From NCBI GenBank assembly GCA_015680685.1, contig MNCI01030843.1:684-64683 (forward strand): 64,000 bases of DNA, read 5' to 3'. A model generated the notes under the pieces. It ran no database searches. It saw nothing but the letters and a program-made list of their open reading frames with translations, and was not told where the DNA came from. The position numbers were made by a program, and so were the translations under genes. Shown here one piece after another: positions 34,801-44,788 of this stretch (position 1 is its first letter; each line of letters begins with the position of its first letter). The DNA comes from Gnetum montanum. Lineage: Eukaryota; Streptophyta; Gnetopsida; Gnetales; Gnetaceae.

Positions 34801-36662
34801 CAAAACAACACAAAAAATAGAAGAAAAATAAAACAACACTTGAACATGCAAACATAAATTCATGGTCTAGCATACCAGGTTTAAACAGCGATGGAAATGG
34901 TGGGAGATCCACAAACACATCTTCAATAGTGATCAACCTAAGGGATGCCCAATCCCTATCCAACCAACTAGCCTCCTTACACTTCCCATAAAATTAGGGG
35001 TAGGTTTTGTACTCACCCCCGCATTGGCCTATCACGCCAACGCGCACATTCCCAGTGGAGGAAAACTTCCATAGGGCCATTTGATCCAAAGCCAAAGCAT
35101 TAGTATCACAACGAAGCCCACTCTTGTTGATATAAAACCTAGTAACACACAAAAAAAGGGCATATACACTATTAACATTGTTGCCTAGCGTAGCATGCAT
35201 TGCATAAAGTGACAGAATACATTTATCGAACTCACTCACCAGCAAAATAAATGGTTCCTGGTGGGTTCTAAAAATAGGTGCCCATGTGACAGGCAATGAA
35301 CAACGTGTTGTACAGGTGATAGCATTTATACTCAGGCATTTCCTAGATCCAACTCTGATGCCTCAAGCTTTTTGGACACTAACTGGACCCTTCTGTCTGG
35401 TTTCCCCCAATTTTCCCATTAGTCAAAAATTTTAGAATATCCCAGTTAGCCCTGGGCAACAATGTTTCTGTAATTGTGGCTGCCACCTCCGATGATAAGT
35501 GTGACCAAACAATCACACTAAAAAACTGTAGGAGGAATTGTAGGAATTCCTACATACCTTTCTGGAACCAGACCACCTGCTACTCCATATGGGCTTGAGG
35601 AGGAGGGACGTTGGCCACTAGTTCACTTAGGCAGCACAAAATCCCTACAATTTCTAGGATAATCAAAATGGATTTTAGCATCACCCTACATAATAGAATG
35701 GCAAACATTAGCATTATGTTCTAGTGGAGTTTGCATGTAGCGTAGCATGGTTATCCATTTGCAAATAGCATAGCATAACCCTTTCTTTGCATATAGCGTA
35801 GCATAAGCCCCCAGTCACAAATTTTTTAAAATAGAACAAAGTTAAATATTACAAGCAATGTAACGAAATAACACTTACAGCATAGCATGGCCATCATGCA
35901 TCACACAGTGTAGCAACACTGGTTGTGCCTTATAGTAACTGTCCCATGATGCACATAACAAACATACTAATGAAATAGGTACAACAATATAACAGATTTA
36001 TAGCTAAGGAAGATTCACCAACAGAACCATAAGATCAATAGTGTAGCAACACGATATTACTGATGCATTGGTTTAAAGGTCTTACAACACACCAACCTAG
36101 CATAACACAAAAAAATTAAAAACGAATTTCAAATAAGAAAGAATTTAATATGCTATTTCCGTTTCAACCAATCTTCTTCCATACAAAATGATTTGCACTA
36201 CACTACATTAAACACGTGTTACGTTGTCAAATCTCATATGTGGCCAAACATTCATGAGGGCTGTACGTTATGCTATTCATGTGCTAGGTTTCCAGGATCA
36301 CCTAAACCTCTACGGTAAGGTAGTCACAATAATGGCAATGTGGGCAATACTGCATGCAACCTTAGCATAGCATTCGTACACCCATCGTAGTTGAATCGCC
36401 AACAATGGTGGTGTAACAGCCAAAATGGAAACCAAAACAGTGATAGAGGATGCAGATCTCATTATGAAAAATGAAAAATGAAAAACAATGGGGGAAGATA
36501 CAACAATAGCAACATGGAAAACAAAGGTAGCATAGCAACTTACCAGGCTGATGGAGTCTCCTCTCGTACTATGACGCATGCCTATGACAGATGCCCCAAG
36601 GTGTCTTTAACCTCGTTTAACTTGGTGAGCACTTGGTGTTTATGTTCTCCTTTAGGTGCCAT
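31840..36662 (-). pseudogene. antisense nine-exon gene nested in B4 (about 1,097 residues, 16 nonsense codons)
   Basis: Coding exons on the minus strand: 36662-36544, 35685-35558, 35467-35236, 35138-34876, 34766-33735, 33591-33097, 33012-32875, 32787-31991, 31929-31840. Donors are GTAAGT, GTATGT, GTGAGT, GTATGC, GTAAAT, GTAGGA, GTGAGT and GTTAGT; all acceptors are AG, and phases agree at all eight junctions (the exon 6 end is uncertain by one base). It starts MAPKGEHKHQ. Exon 5 (343 codons) is a mixed hydrophobic region with VHGVLVVLEINNQ and FNVHHAFFVAYL; exon 6 is very acidic with repeated ADEED blocks; exon 8 has a short coiled coil (WKQVQRLEKEKENLSAE). I do not recognise the family; the exon 5 pattern faintly recalls the 'putative plant transposon protein' domain, from memory only. 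The 16 stops are 13 TAG, 2 TAA and 1 TGA. Function unknown; probably now dead. Confidence 0.75.
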
Positions 36663-36934
36663 CGTCTCGGTTGCAAACCCTTTGTTAATCACAATGCTAA
36701 ATTGCCTTGCTCTTTATTAATATAACTGCTCTACGCTCTGTATGTGGACTCTGCGCTCTTATGATGAAAATGACGAGTTTACCAAGTGTAAACCCCTATT
36801 AATAGCCAATGCGGTGAAAAGAACTTGCTATTTTCACACCCCAATTAATGTGGGATTCTCCGTATAGCATAGCACTCCCACCATAGCATAGCATCATTGT
36901 TTGCATCATAGTAGGTGGGCCCAACCGAAAATTT

Positions 36935-37165
36935 TGTCCCACCTTAAACTAGCAACTTACCTTTGCAAGAAGAACCTGTTAATAGTTCGTAAAGACCTTA
37001 AACTAATAGTTTTGACTTACAAGCCTAACCTAGTAATGGTCCGCAAAGACCTTAAACTAACAGTTATGATTCACAATTCGACTAAATTAGTGGTCCACAA
37101 AGACCTTAAACTAGCAGTTTTAAACTACAACTCTGCATCCAAGTAGTTCGCGACAACCTTAAATT
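36935..37165 (+). repeat. hairpin array 1b of B4
   Basis: About five units, including GGTC-CGCAAA-GACC (37038-37051) and GGTC-CACAAA-GACC, each followed by TTAAACTA(A/G)CAG. It separates the antisense gene promoter side from the RT. A polypyrimidine-like stretch and GGCAG (ends 37302) follow and may be the 3' end of an intron before RT. Confidence 0.75.
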
Positions 37166-37313
37166 GGTAGCTTCCGAACTTTGTATCATAGTTGATAATT
37201 ATTTCAACCATTTCATATTTCATTGTTGCTTTGCAAATGTTTACTATGCACTGTTGCTACAAACAAGTATCACTTGACTTGGCTTTTATCTTATTGTGGC
37301 AGGTTGAGCAAGA

Positions 37314-40300
37314 ATGGTCATGCATCATGATCAATCTTCACTTCTAGCCTTGATAGACCCACATGGTGAGCTTACAAGACAATTAAACCCAAAGTTAATA
37401 GACTGGGAATCATCCACCAATAGCACTGTGGTGTCCTTAGAAGCATCCCCAAACTGGCCCGAACATCTGGTCCAAGCCTTAGATTTAGAGGTCGAGGATG
37501 TAACTGAGGACCATCTCATTGAAATGCCTATGACTACAGCCAGGGGGGAAATAAAGACATTAAAACTTAGCTCCCTCCTAGATTAACAAATACATAAAGA
37601 TGTATTCAAGATCCTTCAAGACAACATCGAAGTATTCGTGTGGTCCTATAATGACATGTCCTACTTAGATCTGAGGCTTATATAGCATAACATTATCTTA
37701 GACACACGTATGAAGGTAGTTAAACAAAAAGCTCGCAAAATTAAACCAAAGATCGCACTGGCCATACATGATAAAATCACTAAGCTATATTAGGCTGGTT
37801 TCATCTGGGTAGTTGATTACTCAGAATGGGTGTTGAACATTGTTTTAGTTTCTAAGAAAAAGGGAGGAATACAAATCTGTATAGACTTTCAGGATCTAAA
37901 CAAAGCAATGATCAAAGATGACTTCCCATTGCTGAGTATTGATCAACTTATCGACACTACGACTGGTCATGCTCTACTAGCCTTCATGGACAGTTTCTCT
38001 AGCTATAATCAAATTTGTATCAACCCAGAGCATCAGTTAAAAACCACTTTCATGACCCCATGGGGTACCTTCTATTACACTATGATGCCCTTTAGACTCA
38101 AAGACACCAAGAAAACCTAGCAAAGAGCCATGACATACATCTTTACTGACTACCTCCTAGAAACACTAAACGACTATGTGGATGACATAACAGTCAAATT
38201 TAAAGAGACTACTGACCATCCCAATGATCTAGGTGTAGTTCTCAAACGCTGCCATATGCATGACTTACGCCTCAATCCAAAGAAGTGTGTCTTCAAGGTA
38301 AAAACTAGACACATGTTAGGGTTTGTAGTATCGAAGGCTAGAATACGACTGGACCCTAACAAAGTTAAGGACATTGTTAATATCACACCTCCTACAAACC
38401 TTAAAGAATTATGTGGGTTGGAAGGTAGGTTACAGTCCATTAGAAGGTTTATAGCAAAGTTGACTGAAAAGTTACACCTCATGCAACACTTACTAAAGAA
38501 AAGAGTTAAATTCAAATGGACAACACAATGCCAACAAGACTTCGATGACCTAAAGAAAGAGCTTTTACACCTTCCAACTATTTACCCACCACAAAGGGAC
38601 AAGACTTTCTACATTTACCTTGCCACCTTAGACACTTCTATCACAGCACTGCTATGTCAGAGAAGAGATGACAACTTTGAGATTCTAGTTTATTACCTGA
38701 GTCATGAATTGATAGCATATGAGGTGAAGTACAATGAGGTGGAAAGAAATTTCCTCGCCCTTGTGTTTGCATTGAAACATTGGAGGCATTATCTATTCCA
38801 TAGCAAGGTTAACATTATATGAAAAATCAATGTACTCTGGGCTATAATGAACAATCTATACGAATGTAGCAAGATAGCCTAGTGGAAAGCCATAACCGCA
38901 GAATTCGATTTACATTATGTAACCCAATCGTCAACGAAAGGACAAGCCATAGCTATGCAACTCACAACCTCACCTATCGATGATCAGGCAACCATAGAAC
39001 CCAAATTCCTTGACGAGCACATTAACACCATTAACTCTATTCCATTACATTGCAAGGCTACTTTGCATTTCAATGGCACCTCAACTATGCAAGGTGGTAG
39101 TGCAACTATCGTCGTTACGTTCCCCTCTAGGGACATTCAACCGTTTGCTTATTATTTCACGTTCCTTTGTATGAACAATGTGGCAGAGTACAAAGGACTC
39201 CTTAGGGGCCTCTTAGCAGCCCAAGAACTAAAAATTCAACACCTAGCAATTCGAGGTGATTCACAACTCATTGTCAATCAAATCATTGAGGTCTATGCCT
39301 ACAAAGCTACTCATCTACAACTCTATTGCGACCTAGCCAAAATTTTTCTCAAATAGTTTATCACAACAAATGTCCAACACATGCCATGCGATGAGAACAC
39401 CGTAGTAGATGCCTTAGCCACCCTAGCATTAAATGTGTCACCATGCCTATTCACAACTTTGCCCACTTCAATAACCGAGTGTACAGAGCCTATCACTTAA
39501 GCAGTACATGTCACCTCTATATGGGCTACCGATACCCAGGAGTGATACACCAACATTAAAGCCTATCTGCAACATGGTGAACCCACACATGGATTGACAT
39601 CTACTCAAAGGGATGCAATCTGAAAGCGTGCTCGGCAACATGTACTTATGGGAGATGATGCCTTATGCAAAAGCTCCTTTGATGGGATATTACTAGCATG
39701 CATAAATGAGGAACAAGCATAAAAGATCATTAATGAGGTCCATGAAGGACTATGCGCAAGACACATAGCCCCTAGGGCCATGGTAGCAAACATCAAATTC
39801 CTAGGGTATTACTAGCCTCACATGGAACGAGATTGCCTTGCCAAAGTTAAGATTTGTAACACATGCCAATGATATGCAAATCTTATACACATTTCACCTA
39901 CTGAGTTGCACCCTACATAAATTACGTGGTCATTTCAATGATGGGGACTAGACATTATAGGACCTATCACACCTAAGTCTTCTACAGGGCATAGCTTTAT
40001 CATCATCGCCATTGAGTACTTTACAAAGTGGGTAGAAGCTCTCCCCCTTAGGAAGACTGCATCTCAATAGGTTTTCCACTTTATATTGGATAACATAGTG
40101 ACAAGGTTTGGGCTTCCCATGATTATTTTGATAAACAATAGGCCACAGTTTAGTAGTGTGGAAACCAAAACCTTTTGTAGCAACCTTGGCATTAAGCAAT
40201 CCTTTTCCTCGCCATACTACCTGTAGGAAAACAGACAGGCAGAAGCTACGATCAAAGCCATCATCAACTTGTTCAAGAAGATGCTTAGTAACAGCAAGAG

Positions 40301-40784
40301 GCGATGGCACAAGCAAATCCTCTATGTGCTATGGGCTTATAGAACGACATGCAAAATAGCAATAGGTAAAACTCTTTATAGCCTTATTTACGAATCTGAA
40401 GCGGTGTTACCTCTTGAGCTGCAGGTACCATCACTTCAAATGATCCTATCAAGCATTGTGAATGAAGCCTAGAACAATGAGTTGAGGATCATCGACCTCA
40501 ACTTCATAGAGGAGGAGCGTGCACAAACACTTGGCCACATCGAGCGATATAAAGACAGGCAACGACAAAAGCATCATGCAAATCCACATCAACAGTCGAT
40601 AAAAAAGGGGGACCTCATTCTCAAGGCTATCTATGAACATGTGAACAAGTTCTTAGGAAACTGGGAAGGTCCATTTATGGTCATAAAAGCCGATGGGAAC
40701 GGAGCCTTCAAACTGGCAGACATGGATAGCAAAGAGTTCACGAATCCTGTGAATCACTTGTATCTTAAGCCATACTACATCTGA
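37314..40784 (+). pseudogene. pol of copy B4: RT, two RNase H domains, integrase
   Basis: One frame of 1,157 codons runs from 37314 to TGA 40782-40784 with no frameshift, but with 18 nonsense codons (9 TAG, 5 TGA, 4 TAA). Order: RT with IQICIDFQDLN (about 37870) and catalytic YVDD (about 38175); Ty3-type RNase H ending ALKHWRHYLFHSK; a second, archaeal-type RNase H with LHFNGTS, EYKGLL and RGDSQLIVN (39060-39290), the mark of Tat elements; integrase zinc domain HIAPRA...CNTC; core with LDIIGPI, LINNRPQF and QAEATIKA; C-terminal GPFMVIKADGNGAFKLAD. Catalytic Asp is replaced by Asn in the second RNase H and at the second integrase position. Most stops fall where relatives have Gln, Arg or Trp. 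Confidence 0.9.
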
Positions 40785-40804
40785 TACGTGAGCAAGGTAA
40801 GAAA

Positions 40805-41250
40805 ATAGTCCACTACAACTATAAATTGGCATTCATAGCCTGCTATGACTATAAACTGGCATTCATAGTCTGCTATGACTATAAATTGGCACAGATAATC
40901 CACTGTGACTATAAATTGGCACAGATAGTCTGCTATGACTATAAACTAGCACAGATAGTCTGCTATGACTATAAACTAGCACAGACCATTCGCTATGATG
41001 TAAAACCAGCAAAGCACATCCGATATGACTTAAAACTAGCATAGGCAGTCCATTGCAACCTTAAACTGGCCCATCCACTATCTGCTACAATGATAAACTA
41101 GCACAGTGGTCTGTTGGGATCTTAAACTAGCATAGCGGTTTGCTAAGACCTTAAACTAACACAATAGTCTACTAGGACCTTAAACTAGCACACCATGGTC
41201 TGCTGGGATCTTAAACTAGTACATCTGATGGTCTACCAGGACCTTAAACT
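40805..41250 (+). repeat. hairpin array 2 of B4
   Basis: Fifteen units of 28-32 bp. The first seven are 30 bp and include two perfect ATAGTC-TGCTAT-GACTAT hairpins (e.g. 40925-40942) followed by AAACTAGCAC. The last seven change to GGTC/GACC-type stems with TTAAACTAGCACA tails. The 30-bp period keeps one frame open (decapeptide AQIVCYDYKL), but it lies after the pol stop and after a GTAAG donor-like site (40797), so it is probably not translated. Confidence 0.85.
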
Positions 41251-42030
41251 GGGTTCACTGCACAATGTCCTCAGCATGCATCCATGACCCTACAAGCAAG
41301 CAAGCGTGCATAGTGCCAACATAGGGTGAAGCATTGCAATTCCAGAATGTAGTTCACGATGGCAAGAGAGCATCCTCTAGAATGAATGTCACTACCCCTG
41401 GCATCTTGCTGATCTTCTAGAGATGTCTTCTGACATCTTGTTGACCTTCTAGAGCTATTGCTACCACGTCCCATTGCCCTAGCAGTAGCTTCCATTGTTA
41501 GCACCTGCTGCTGGAGCCCCAGCACTATTGTGGCCCAGCCACAAAGTTGCTACCCTCCAACCCCCATCATCACCCGAGCCCAAAAGACGTTCAGCTATTA
41601 AGGCTCTCACCTTACAGCTGAAGTGCATGATGTTTCCCTTGGGTGGGGACTCCTAAACACTCACATCACCACAACTCCTAGCCTCCTCAGTGCCAACCCC
41701 TCCATGCTGATGCTGCCATAACTACTGTTAGCCTTTCTAGTTTGGACGTCGCATGCCTCAGCAACAACGTCCATTGCTCCAATAGCATCCAAAGCAAGCA
41801 AGACCTTTGCCTTCGTTTTGCTTGATGGTTGTTTCTTCTAGTTTGCTCTCAGTTGTGCTTGCAAGATATGTGCCAAAGGGGCATCAGTCAGAGGTGCATT
41901 TTGCCAAGGTGGCAAGACACTACATCGTTCCAAGATGGTCATCCTGACTAGCTTGGCTACTTGGGAGTGCACATCCTATCCTCCCCCTTAACCTCCTTTA
42001 CCTCATTTCTTACACCCACAATTCTCCTTC
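41251..42030 (+). repeat. family B LTR L5, 5' fragment
   Basis: After the last array unit (CCAGGACCTTAAACTGGGTTCA, shared with L4 and L2) the sequence follows LTR start blocks: TTGCCAAGGTGGCAAGAC...TGACTAGCTTGGCTACTTGGGAGTGCACATCC corresponds to about 24600-24690 of L4. It stops near 42030 where the D gag begins, so B4 has lost the rest of its 3' LTR, including the TATA box. Confidence 0.6.
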
Positions 42031-43448
42031 TTACACCTTAACTTGATGTATCCTTGACCTCCATGGTTTAAACATATGTTTCCTTAGCTTTCTTGTGAAA
42101 TAGACATTCCCATTACTTTTGTCCCCATTCTTCAAACTTGAAGCACTATATTTTTTCTGAGCTACTACCTTAACCCTTGTCTCCCTTGTTGTGGTCATTT
42201 TGAATTTTCTCTTCTCATCACCTATTTTAGTCTTCTTGTCATGGCTACCATCCTCATCTTTAGATTTGTACTTGGATCCCTTCTCCTTCCTCTTGGAAGT
42301 TTGTTTTCTCTTGTTTTCAAATCCACTTAATTTCTTCTTAGCCTTGAGTGCCAAATTATAAGCTCCATCAAGAGTTTGTGACTCATAAAAAGACAACTCC
42401 TACTAGTACATCATTTTGAGACCTCCTAAAAAGATTGAATTTTGTTCATATTCTTCCCTATTTACCTTAGTTTGATGGAATAGATCCCTAAATTTGATGT
42501 AACATTCTTTGACATCCTTGTCACCTTTCCTTAGGAATTTCAAGTTCATAATACTCTCTTATCTCTAATGAGACTATTTAAATTTTCTTTTTAACCTATA
42601 TTTCATTAGATCCTAATCTTAGATGAATTGACCATTTCATCTTTCATAACCTTGGAACTCTTTTTCCCACCAATTAGAAGTCATACCTTTTAATCTAGAT
42701 TAGTAATAAGTGCCTTCAAGTTATTTGGTACCTCTTCCAACCTAAAATGCTTCTCAAGTTTCTTTAGCTAGCTTGCAAAATCATTGGTGCCATCTACACG
42801 ATTTAAAGTCTTCAGCTCCATGTACAAAAGTCTTGCAGCATTTCTGAATGTTCTAGCAAGTCTTGCCTTATCTTCCTCATCAAGCTTGCTTGAAGAAGAA
42901 GTATTTATCAAATTTTGAGTCCTTGAAGTTCTCATATGAGGAATAGGATTTCCTTCCATTGGAATCCTTGACTAATGGATTTCTACTCTTCCATATCTAG
43001 ATTATCCTTCCGCATCATCTACTTTGCCTCCACCTAGTTGTAAAACTTCTTCATCTAAATGTGCATACTCTTTACCTTTGCATGTCTGAATATGACTAGG
43101 ATCACCATTCATGTCTACCTTTATGCTAATTTCATCCAACTAAGCAACCATCTTCTAGAAGAAAAACTTCATGTTCTCCATGTCTCTAGTCAAGGCTTGA
43201 ACGTATTTCTTCTTAGGTTCTACTTGAACTAGGAAAAATCCTCAATTACTTTCAAGTAACACAAAGATTCAATACTAATAATTCTAGAGCAAGTTCACTC
43301 TAATAATTAATCACCTTCAAATGCTAAACCTAAATATTATGAAAAGATAATGAATTTTCTAGAAAAACAATAAAACTAAGTATCTTCAATTAATCAATTA
43401 AAAGATAACAACATGGCTATCAAAACCCACAAAACATCAAAACCTCTC
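42031..43448 (-). pseudogene. gag of element D, interrupted by a family C insertion
   Basis: Minus-strand fragments: about 43210-42990 with a VEPKKKYVQALTRDMENMKF start; 42959-42768, with DEEDKARLARTFRNAARLL then helices to 42650; and 42396-42031, YESQTLDGAYNLALKAKKKL followed by a very Lys-rich tail. The 'EAYNLALK' pattern is typical of the C-terminal side of plant retrotransposon gag domains. No pol, protease or 3' LTR follows: the element is cut at about 42030. Its 5' leader continues beyond the family C insertion at 50751. Stops and frameshifts are frequent. Confidence 0.6.
43444..43448. repeat. target-site duplication, left copy
   Basis: CTCTC immediately before TGATGA; identical to 50746-50750 immediately after CATCA. 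Confidence 0.85.
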
Positions 43449-44384
43449 TGATGACACGTGATATCGCATGGGCCGCGATATCGCGTCATCCCCTATGATA
43501 TCACATACGCGATATCGTAGTCCACTATCAAATCTATAAATAAGAGGTGGCACTCCCCTCATTTCCCATCCTAGGCTTAAAGTAGGAAAACTCTGGTAGT
43601 TTGATCACTCCAAAGATAGGATATTTTCCATGTGCACGTAGTAGGAGTCCCCAAGTGAACGGATCTTTATTCGAGTAGCTTTGTACCTCAACGCAAGTTG
43701 TGTACGGCAATAAAGACGAGCTTTGTGGATAAACCTTGCAGTGCATGGAATAGGTTTATTACATGTTATTTATTACCTACATTAGTGTGGCATGAGTACG
43801 ACTTGGTTACGAGCATTGACGAATGTGTACGACTAACCAAGGAATCGACTACTCATCGCGATTAGTCTCTCTCACCCTCAACTCCTAGAATACGGGATGA
43901 GTACGACTTGATTACGAGCATCTACGGGTGTGTACGGCTAGTCAAGGAATCAGCTGCTCATCATGTTTAGGCTAGTTAAGTGCCTCAGTATGACCACTTT
44001 GAGCATGTGCGTTACGTGTGGTGATCCCAGTAATGATTAGCGTTTGGTAACCACAGTTGCATAGTTCAAGGTGTGTACAATAAGTGGGAACGGATGTTGA
44101 TGCTAGTTAATTTAGACTTAGGTCCTTAGTTGGAGTTAGTTAGTTCTCTCAACCATTCACCCTTTATCATAGGAAAGAAATCAGAAAAGACCAAAAAAAT
44201 CATATACCTTAGACTTACTTAACCATACACGGTGACAACAACAAGTAAGTCTGGGAAGACAACGAATGATTAACCCCAAGTGTTCCATGGGGCGTTTAGG
44301 CATTTAGTCTATGGAGTTTGACCAGATCACGCATGCTACGCTCGTTTCGTATAGTTGAGTGTAGGGGTACCTCGCCACTCATCA
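43449..44384 (+). repeat. 5' LTR of the complete family C element
   Basis: 936 bp. It has a GATATC palindrome array at 43455-43520, TATAAATA at 43535-43542, AATAAA at 43709-43714, and ends GGTACCTCGCCACTCATCA. It is about 50 bp shorter than the 3' LTR because palindrome units are missing. Confidence 0.9.
43535..43542 (+). promoter_or_regulatory. TATA box of 5' LTR, family C
   Basis: TATAAATAAGAGG, 13-15 bp after the last GATATC palindrome block and an ATCAAATC spacer. Confidence 0.75.
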
Positions 44385-44385
44385 T

Positions 44386-44403
44386 TGGCTCCGCTGCCAA
44401 GGA
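44386..44403 (+). other. primer-binding site, tRNA-Asp-like
   Basis: TGGCTCCGCTGCCAAGGA starts two bases after the 5' LTR and matches TGGCGCCGTTGCCGGGGA, complement of the 3' end of plant tRNA-Asp as I remember it, at 14 of 18 positions. Confidence 0.65.
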
Positions 44404-44788
44404 CTAAGTGTCTATGCACCAAATAGAACATAAGGGATATCACTCACATCGTTGTGAGCCTTAACGAACCTTCGGGTTAATCAAAAGATAAAAATTAATT
44501 AACAGTAAATTAGCACACCAGTTAAAAATGCCTTCTTCTAATAAGAGCAACTCACCACCTAAGGATCATACACGAGACAGTTGGTAACTTAAAACACATA
44601 ACCAAAATCAGCCGAGTCCTAAACAATATAAAATGACATATAATCATCTCGATGAGTATATCCCCAACTTTACTTTTATTCTCCATCAAGATGAACAACT
44701 GCGGTGGAGAGATATGTAAGGTAACATTGTGTTTCCCCCAAATCGAGTAATCTCTTGCATGCTTTTCCATGCCTTCGCATAGAGTGGC

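Noticed and set aside
37314-40784. RNA editing or stop-codon readthrough as the reason for intact frames with many stops
   Set aside because: U-to-C editing is known from organelles of some land plants, not nuclear retroelements. Cytosine deamination explains the codon spectrum more simply, and catalytic Asp-to-Asn changes show real decay.
40805-41250. CRISPR-like array
   Set aside because: Regular repeats with palindromic cores recall CRISPR, but this is a plant nuclear retroelement. The variable part is the palindrome itself and the units are tandem without unique spacers.
43534-43746. 70-codon minus-strand frame repeated at 49893-50105
   Set aside because: It exists twice only because it lies in both LTRs, antisense to the R region; no start context or domain.
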